From Helicobacter pylori (GTDB lineage Bacteria > Campylobacterota > Campylobacteria > Campylobacterales > Helicobacteraceae), in NCBI RefSeq assembly GCF_016755635.1, contig NZ_CP051500.1, forward strand, positions 372,001 to 436,000: a stretch of 64,000 nt of DNA. Direction: 5' to 3'. Positions 58,439-64,000 of this stretch are shown piece by piece (positions within the stretch are counted from its first letter, which is position 1; each line of letters starts with the position of its first letter). Under the pieces are notes generated by a model that had not been told where the DNA came from, ran no database searches, and saw only the letters and a list, made by a program, of their open reading frames with translations. Made by a program: the position numbers and the translations under genes.

Positions 58439-59698
58439 TTATTTAGGTTTGACTTGTTGTTTTAAGAGTAGGGGGAGTAGAAAGTCTCTGAGCGCGGTTA
58501 GGGTTCGGGTTGATTGCATGTTGGATACAAGTAATTTAATGATATTTTCGCATGTTTTTGAGTATTGCTTGATTATTTTATGGTTGAAAGGGATTTGAAT
58601 TTTTAAAGTATCAATAGGGCTTAAATTTTGTTGAGATGATCCTATAGCGTTTCTCTGCAGTATGGCTGAGAATAGGGGATTTCTTATCAAAGAATAATAA
58701 AAGGGGTTTAGCTCTTTTTCTTTTGGTAAAACTACACCGACACGCTGATTTAAAATACAATTTTTTGAAAACACTAAGGCACAGCGTCCAATATGTCCTG
58801 TTAATGTGATTAAAATATTTGTTGGCTCTAATAGGCAATATTTAGGGAGTTTTTTCGGTAAAAATAAAAGGTTAGTTGTAATACTTAAATCAACTAATGA
58901 ATGTTGAACATTTTTATTTGTGATTAAAATATAATCATTTTTGTTGTTGCTGTATGTATTTGATTGGAAAGAATAACCGCTGAAAATATCCACTAACTCC
59001 CCTAGCGTTTTAACTTCAAAATCGTTGGGGATAAGGCGGTTTAATTCTTTAGAAAATTTCATTTTTCCGCCGCTAGTTTGATAGGGTTTGTTGTTTTCAT
59101 CTAAAAAATCAAAACGAACGAAGTATTGCTCATAAAGAAGTTCTAGGATTTTGTGCAAAAGCTCGTTGATTTTGTGGTTGTTTTCTATTTTTTGATCTAA
59201 AACAGAAAGCGTGCGGGCGATTTTTTGTTGCGTTTCTAGTGGGTAAAGTTTGATTTTAATATTAAGAAAATCTAAGGGCGTGATAGAGGGGTAGCTAGAA
59301 GTCCCACATTCTGCAATGCGTTGCAAGTAATGAATAATTTTATCTTGCGTAATATAGTAATACAAATAATTAGGGTCTAATTTTTCTAAATCTATAATAT
59401 CTATCACGATAAAAGCGGTAGAAACTAAAAAATTTTTTGGAATTTCTTTGATAATCCCAAAGTGGCGTTGATTAGGTCTTACACTAGAATAAATAATGCT
59501 ATTAAGAGAGCATTTTCGTTTAGCTCTTGAAGGCAATTTTTCTTTTGTTAAATCAATTTTTAGAAAAGCATTTATTCTATTATTTGTAATATTGTCAGTA
59601 TCTAAATAACAAACTTTTTTGTAATTGTCTTCTTTAGTGTGGTTGTTTTGATTGATAGCAATCACTGAATTATTTTTTAAATCTAAAAGTTTAGTCAT
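58439..59698 (-). CDS. hsdS: Type I restriction-modification specificity subunit HsdS
   Basis: DNA-recognition subunit of 419 residues. It has two target recognition domains (about 1-150 and 225-375) joined by a conserved coiled spacer (LETQQKIARTLSVLDQKIEN), and a C-terminal conserved helix. The second TRD opens FEVKTLGELVDIFSGYSF. Each half should read one part of a bipartite target; TRDs of this kind shuffle between strains. The start overlaps the hsdM stop by 8 bases. The methyltransferase will still work if HsdR is off. Confidence 0.93.
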   Translation of the reverse strand: MTKLLDLKNNSVIAINQNNHTKEDNYKKVCYLDTDNITNNRINAFLKIDLTKEKLPSRAKRKCSLNSIIYSSVRPNQRHFGIIKEIPKNFLVSTAFIVIDIIDLEKLDPNYLYYYITQDKIIHYLQRIAECGTSSYPSITPLDFLNIKIKLYPLETQQKIARTLSVLDQKIENNHKINELLHKILELLYEQYFVRFDFLDENNKPYQTSGGKMKFSKELNRLIPNDFEVKTLGELVDIFSGYSFQSNTYSNNKNDYILITNKNVQHSLVDLSITTNLLFLPKKLPKYCLLEPTNILITLTGHIGRCALVFSKNCILNQRVGVVLPKEKELNPFYYSLIRNPLFSAILQRNAIGSSQQNLSPIDTLKIQIPFNHKIIKQYSKTCENIIKLLVSNMQSTRTLTALRDFLLPLLLKQQVKPK

Positions 59699-61322
59699 AA
59701 TTAAGATTTCCTAAAGTTTCCAAAATTTCTTGTTGCAAGCTCTGGCTTTCATCAAAAAGGCTTGTTAATTCGCTTGAATATTGCTGCATTAAATTTTCAA
59801 ACTCTGCTTGGCTTATTTTCTCGCTTGTGTCCTCTATAATGAAATACTGCCCGGGGTTTAGAGAATAATTTTTTTCTGTGATTTCATCAAAAGAAACCAG
59901 AGCGCAAAAATCTGATTTTTTAGTTTTATTTTGAAAAGTTTCTAAAATCAAATCCATATCGCTTGGTCTTAAACGCGTTTTTTTGTTTTTGTTTTCGGTG
60001 TATTCTTCGCCGAGTTTGGAAGCGTCAATCAAAATGACTTCCTTTGCGCTTGGCGTTTTTTGAAAAAAGATGATGCTCACGTTAGTGCCGGTGTTGGCAA
60101 AAACCTGACTGGGCATGCAAATTACCCCATAAACGAGCCTTCCATCCACTAAATGCCGGATAATCTTATTTTCTATTCCGCTTTTAGCGCTGATGAATCC
60201 GGTTGGCACGATAATAGCCCCCTTACCCTTTGGATTAAGCATGTTTAGGCAATGTTGGAAAAAGAGCGTGTAAATGGGCATTTTGCTTTTATCGTTTTTG
60301 GGGATATTAGGCACGCCTAAGAAAAAATCGTTTTTGTTTTGCGAAATTTCGGCATGCTCGTTGGAAAAATCCAGCTTGAAAGGGGGGTTACTCACGATGA
60401 AATCCATTTTCCCATGACATTCTTTAGAATGGTAGGGGTTGGTTAAAGTGTTTCCCTCAATGGCGTATCTTAAAGAGTGGGTCAAGTCGTTTAAAATCAG
60501 GTTGAGTTTGAGCATTCTTAAGGATTTTTGCGAAATGTCTTGGGCATAAAGGGTGCAAGAATCGGTGCCTATTTGGTGGGCTAATGCCATTAAAAGCGTT
60601 CCTGTGCCTGCGCTTGGGTCATAAATCTTAACGCTTTGAGTGGGTTCGCTCACTAAAAGTTTAGCGATGATGCTAGCGATGCTTAAAGGGGTGTAGTATT
60701 CGGCGTATTTCCCTCCGCCGGCGTTATTGTAATCTTTGAGTAAGTATTCAAAAATGGGGGCGAAAAAATCATAGCCTTGTTGGTTTTGTAAGTTTAAAAA
60801 AGCTTGTTTGAAATTAAAATTTTTGAGTTTGTCTAATAAAGCTCTTGTAAAATTAGCCCTTTTAGACTCTTCATTAATGTATTGTGAGACGCTTTCAAAT
60901 AAGGCGATAGTGGTTTTATCCGTGCTTTTGGTGTTAAAAAGTTCGGCGTTATTGCTAGAAATGCGATTAAAAATAGCGTCTAGCTTAAGGTGTAAATCGT
61001 TATCGTTAAAATGTTTTTCAAAAAGATAGCTTAAAAGCTCATCATAAGCGAGTTTGGGGAGTTGTTTATCGCTTAAGGTAAGGAAAAAATCTTCTTTTTC
61101 TTTCTTTTTAAAATCTTTGTAATCTCGTATCGTTTGGTTGGGGAATTCTTGTTCAAAAAAGAATTCAAACTTATCGCATAAGAATTTATACAAAAAGCAT
61201 TGCGTGATGATCTTGTATTCGTTGCCATCATTCCCTAAACCAAAACTCGTGCAAATGACTTTTAAATCGTCAATGAGGCTTAGGGTGTCTTGTTTGATTT
61301 GCAATAAGGCGTTATTAGGCAT
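59691..61322 (-). CDS. hsdM: Type I restriction-modification methyltransferase HsdM
   Basis: N6-adenine methyltransferase of 543 residues. The N-terminal helical domain (about 1-170) is followed by the catalytic domain with SAM motif DPSAGTGTLL at 235-244 and catalytic NPPF at 312-315. GGGKYAEYYTPLSIASII is the conserved segment before it. The length fits the HsdM family, and the sequence is intact. Start overlaps the hsdR stop by 8 bases (TAATG-type coupling). Confidence 0.97.
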   Translation of the reverse strand: MPNNALLQIKQDTLSLIDDLKVICTSFGLGNDGNEYKIITQCFLYKFLCDKFEFFFEQEFPNQTIRDYKDFKKKEKEDFFLTLSDKQLPKLAYDELLSYLFEKHFNDNDLHLKLDAIFNRISSNNAELFNTKSTDKTTIALFESVSQYINEESKRANFTRALLDKLKNFNFKQAFLNLQNQQGYDFFAPIFEYLLKDYNNAGGGKYAEYYTPLSIASIIAKLLVSEPTQSVKIYDPSAGTGTLLMALAHQIGTDSCTLYAQDISQKSLRMLKLNLILNDLTHSLRYAIEGNTLTNPYHSKECHGKMDFIVSNPPFKLDFSNEHAEISQNKNDFFLGVPNIPKNDKSKMPIYTLFFQHCLNMLNPKGKGAIIVPTGFISAKSGIENKIIRHLVDGRLVYGVICMPSQVFANTGTNVSIIFFQKTPSAKEVILIDASKLGEEYTENKNKKTRLRPSDMDLILETFQNKTKKSDFCALVSFDEITEKNYSLNPGQYFIIEDTSEKISQAEFENLMQQYSSELTSLFDESQSLQQEILETLGNLNYD

Positions 61323-63690
61323 TCAAATTTCCTTGATGGTGGTTTTGCGTGAGCTCGTTAAAAAGGGTTTGAGCGATAAATTTTTCTTCTTTTTGTAAAT
61401 CTTTTAAGGAGGGGTTTTTGTTGAAAGCGTCCCTTAATTCTGCTTTTATGGCAGTTTTTAGAGTATCTTCTTCGTTTAAGATTTCTTGACGCTTAGAAAT
61501 GCGCGCATCAAGAGCTTTTTTGAGCGCGCTTAAAAGCGTGAAAATCCCCTTAGAAATGTTTTCTTCCATGAGGCGATTGTGAAGACGCTTATGCGTGATC
61601 ACATAAGCTCGATCATTATTGTATTTGTTTAATAGGTTGGTAGTTTGCTCCTTATGTTGTTTGAGTTGTGAAATGATTACGCTGTAGGAATGAGAAATTC
61701 CATCAAAATTATCATTGGTTAGGGGTTCTTGGATCAGTTTTGAAAGCTCTTTAGAAATCTTTTGAACTTCTTTATCTTGTTTGTCCGGGATTTTTTCTAA
61801 CATCTCTTTAGCTTGCTTGTATTTAGTGCTAATCTCTTCTTTTTCTTTGAAGTGCAATTCTTTGCGTTCTTTAAACTCTATTTTAAAGTCTAAAAGAGCG
61901 ATGAGGTCTTCTAAAATCATTAAATCGTTTGGGTTTTTAGGCTCATTGATATTTTTTAACGCATGGAGTTGTTTGGCTTTTTTATGAAGCATTGAAGAGA
62001 TTTTATTGATCGTTTCAATATCTATTTTTTCTTTTAGTGAAAGGATTTTTTCATCGCTAGAAGTGCGGATTAAATTGTAGTTTATTTTAAGCGTGTTAAT
62101 GGCGTGTGAGACTTTTAAAAGCTCGTTCATTTTGCTGATACCAACAATGGCGCTAGTCATGTCCTCTATATCATCAATGGGGTAATTAAAAAGATCATCA
62201 TAAGCGTTTTTAATGTCTTTTTCTAAAGTTTCACGATCCGCAAACATGTCTTTGATATTAGAATCGCTATTGGCACCGCTTTGATTGAATCGGTTTAATT
62301 CTTTCAAATAATCATCAGTCGTTTTGTCAAAATTTTCTTGAATCCCTACAAAATCTATAAGGTAGCCAAAAGACATGTTGTTATAGGGGCGATTCACTCT
62401 GGCTAGGGCTTGGAGTAAATTGTGATCTTTTAACTCCCTGTGGATATAAAGGCGCTTGAGATTGGCTAAATCAAAGCCGGTTAAAAGCATGTTAAACACA
62501 AAGGCTATATCCGTATCTTCATGTTTAAAAGAATAAATCTTTTCTTTGACTTCTTGTTCATCATGCAAAATCAGGCTGGATTTGAGTTTGTTTAAAATCC
62601 TTAGGTTGGGGTTTTTTTGTAAGACTTCTTCTTGGACTTCATTAAAAAGAGAATCAGCTAACCTGGCTTGCTTGCTTGAAAAACAAACCACCATAGCCTT
62701 TAATTGTTCGTTGTCGTCATGCAGTTGTCTGAACTTCAATAAATCTCTAATGATATAAGAGAGCATTTCTTTAATGTATTTTTCATCATTAAAAATCGTT
62801 TCTTTTTTAACCTCTATGTCTTCAATAATGATGCTTTCTTGTAAAAGGCGATAGATTTCTTGTAGTTTTTCTTTGTAGCTTGTTTCAATGGTTTCTAACT
62901 GGAGTGTTAGGGTGTGTCCGTCTTTAATGGATTCTGTGTAAGAATAGGTGTGCAAGTAGTTGCCAAAAATTTTTTTAGTGGCTTTATCTTGCGTGTTGTC
63001 TTCTAATAGGGGCGTGCCTGTGAGGGCGATTTTAATCGCTGTTTTGTCGCATTCTATCAAATTAGCGTAAAAACAACCTTTAGGATCGTAGCTCCTGTGG
63101 GCTTCATCTATGATAAACACCCTTTGTAAATCGTGGCTGTTTTGAATGGATTCTTGCAAGTCTGTTTTAGAAATGATTTCTTTAGGAGTGCTATTGGAGG
63201 AGTCTTCATTGGGGGCTTTGAATTTTTGGATATTCACAACGATGATTTCATCATTCCCTTGAGGGTTTTCAAACACGCTAGAGTTTTTTAATTTTTGGCT
63301 CAAATCCTCTTTATTTTCTGCCTCATGCACACAAAGGCCTCTTTTTAAAAATTCGCTTTTGGCTTGCTCCAATAAATCCAACCTGTCCACAATAAAATAA
63401 AATTTAGTCTTTTTGTTTAGGTTGGATTGGCTAAAAAAGTCTCTGATGAGTTTGGTTAAATGATAGGTTAAGGCGGTTTTACCGCTGCCTTGCGTGTGCC
63501 AAATGATGCCTTTTAGGGGGTCTTTGGGGTTATTTTGATAATGCTTTTGCAATTCTTTTAAAACATTCAAGCTCGCAAACATCTGTGCATAACGCCAAAT
63601 GTGTTTCTTAAACTCTGATTTTTCTTTTAAGAAACTGATGCCGTATTTTAGGATAAAGCAAAGCCTTTTTGGAGAGCAAAACGAAGTCAA
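61315..63690 (-). CDS. hsdR: Type I restriction subunit HsdR, helicase and C-terminal part of a frameshifted gene
   Basis: Motor subunit that translocates and cuts unmethylated DNA. This frame holds the superfamily 2 helicase: Walker A WHTQGSGKTALTY (65-77 from 63690), FIIDEAHRSYD (DEAH box), TGTPLLEDN, and later RVNRPYNNMSFGYLIDF. The C-terminal helical region binds HsdM/HsdS. The frame stays open upstream to the C-run at 63840-63828, so 63690 is only the first Met, not a real start. The N-terminal part is in another frame (63809-64000). The gene is therefore out of frame in this sequence. Confidence 0.9.
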   Translation of the reverse strand: MTSFCSPKRLCFILKYGISFLKEKSEFKKHIWRYAQMFASLNVLKELQKHYQNNPKDPLKGIIWHTQGSGKTALTYHLTKLIRDFFSQSNLNKKTKFYFIVDRLDLLEQAKSEFLKRGLCVHEAENKEDLSQKLKNSSVFENPQGNDEIIVVNIQKFKAPNEDSSNSTPKEIISKTDLQESIQNSHDLQRVFIIDEAHRSYDPKGCFYANLIECDKTAIKIALTGTPLLEDNTQDKATKKIFGNYLHTYSYTESIKDGHTLTLQLETIETSYKEKLQEIYRLLQESIIIEDIEVKKETIFNDEKYIKEMLSYIIRDLLKFRQLHDDNEQLKAMVVCFSSKQARLADSLFNEVQEEVLQKNPNLRILNKLKSSLILHDEQEVKEKIYSFKHEDTDIAFVFNMLLTGFDLANLKRLYIHRELKDHNLLQALARVNRPYNNMSFGYLIDFVGIQENFDKTTDDYLKELNRFNQSGANSDSNIKDMFADRETLEKDIKNAYDDLFNYPIDDIEDMTSAIVGISKMNELLKVSHAINTLKINYNLIRTSSDEKILSLKEKIDIETINKISSMLHKKAKQLHALKNINEPKNPNDLMILEDLIALLDFKIEFKERKELHFKEKEEISTKYKQAKEMLEKIPDKQDKEVQKISKELSKLIQEPLTNDNFDGISHSYSVIISQLKQHKEQTTNLLNKYNNDRAYVITHKRLHNRLMEENISKGIFTLLSALKKALDARISKRQEILNEEDTLKTAIKAELRDAFNKNPSLKDLQKEEKFIAQTLFNELTQNHHQGNLNA

Positions 63691-63786
63691 AAGGGCGTTT
63701 GTGGGGGTGTCTTTAGGGCTTTTTGGGCAGTCGGTGTCTTTAAGGTTAAATCCGTTTAAGATGCGTTTTTGAATTTCTTCAAGTGA

Positions 63787-63822
63787 TTGATGGTTTTGAT
63801 GGTTTTGATCATTTTGATGATT
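63787..63822. repeat. 9-bp tandem repeat in hsdR next to the homopolymer
   Basis: Four 9-base units (AATCATCAA, AATGATCAA, AACCATCAA, AACCATCAA on the minus strand) encode NHQ NDQ NHQ NHQ, a polar linker. Copy change keeps the frame. Confidence 0.75.
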
Positions 63823-64000
63823 TTTTTGGGGGGGGGGGGGTAATATCTAGCTTATCAGCTTCAACAAAGCGTTGGAAAATAGGCGAATATGAAGCGCTAT
63901 AAAACGCGCCTTGATCGGGGTTGTTTTCATCATAGGGTAAGTTATCGCTAAAGAGCCAAATTTGCGCAAGGTTATAAAAAATCTTGTTTTCAGGGTTTTC
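63809..64000 (-). CDS. hsdR: HsdR N-terminal fragment (cut by window, ends at a frameshift stop)
   Basis: The minus strand reads open from the window edge (ENPENKIFYNLAQIW, then FYSASYSPIFQRFVEADKLDI) into the 13-C tract. It then reads a few Pro, Lys and Ser codons to a TGA at 63811-63809. This matches the end of the N-terminal domain of HsdR; the nuclease motif itself must lie beyond the window. With 12 or 15 C the frame would join the helicase part. Confidence 0.85.
   Translation of the reverse strand, partial: ENPENKIFYNLAQIWLFSDNLPYDENNPDQGAFYSASYSPIFQRFVEADKLDITPPPPKKSSK
63828..63840. repeat. Poly-G/poly-C tract (13 bases), phase-variation switch of hsdR
   Basis: Thirteen consecutive G on the plus strand (C in the gene), followed by seven T. 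Slipped-strand changes here would switch HsdR on and off. From memory the 26695 homologue HP0464 is listed with a C15 tract, which would be in frame by this analysis. Confidence 0.9.

Overview
The window is a stretch of Helicobacter pylori chromosome. The AT-rich, densely packed genes, the tandem Helicobacter outer-membrane-protein genes, the orphan regulators HsrA and HP1021, the IspDF fusion, the RepG small RNA and the cheY1-prmA-ftsH-pssA stress operon together point to this species. Gene order follows, from memory, the HP1071 to HP1010 block of strain 26695, and then joins a type I restriction-modification locus that resembles HP0464-HP0462. HP numbers are recalled, not searched.

Layout. 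Bases 1-3943 (minus) hold the motility and stress operon: cheY1, prmA, ftsH, a doubtful small frame, and pssA cut by the window edge. An outer membrane protein and tRNA-Ser follow. Bases 4974-10379 (minus) carry two small hypothetical genes, rsmG, queA, tatC, tatB, ruvB and panB. Bases 10480-21132 (plus) carry three paralogous outer membrane proteins, an M23-like protein, minC, lpxC, a TsaB-like gene, thrB, ylxR, infB, rbfA and rimP. Next are acs (minus), a metallophosphoesterase (plus), repG (minus) and hsrA (plus), then a gene-poor 0.8 kb gap, then a DHH phosphoesterase and flhA (minus). Bases 29754-39854 (plus) carry rpsO, waaL, aroQ, pepQ, folK and the flagellar block flhF-flhG-HP1033-fliA-fliM-fliY with two small genes after it. 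Bases 39875-42906 (minus) hold fur and the rarA-hspR-cbpA heat-shock operon. Bases 43074-58008 hold a porin-like protein, a 5'-3' exonuclease, HP1021, ispDF, htrA, an amino acid permease, pgsA, an SDR enzyme, dapA, an M16 peptidase, pyrD and ppk. The end is tRNA-Pro followed by hsdS, hsdM and hsdR.

Regulation and variable DNA. Many promoters show a TATAAT-type -10 box and little -35 signal, as is usual for H. pylori. A perfect inverted repeat overlaps the fur -10 box, and a HAIR-like operator precedes cbpA. The hsdR gene is broken by a 13-base homopolymer that puts it out of frame, so the restriction subunit should be off while hsdM and hsdS stay intact.

The least explained parts are non-coding. 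They are an 18-codon hydrophobic frame resembling an Ibs-type toxin with a possible antisense promoter (25880-25936), and a dispersed intergenic element of about 180 bp with two long copies and several partial ones, including a hairpin that covaries between copies.
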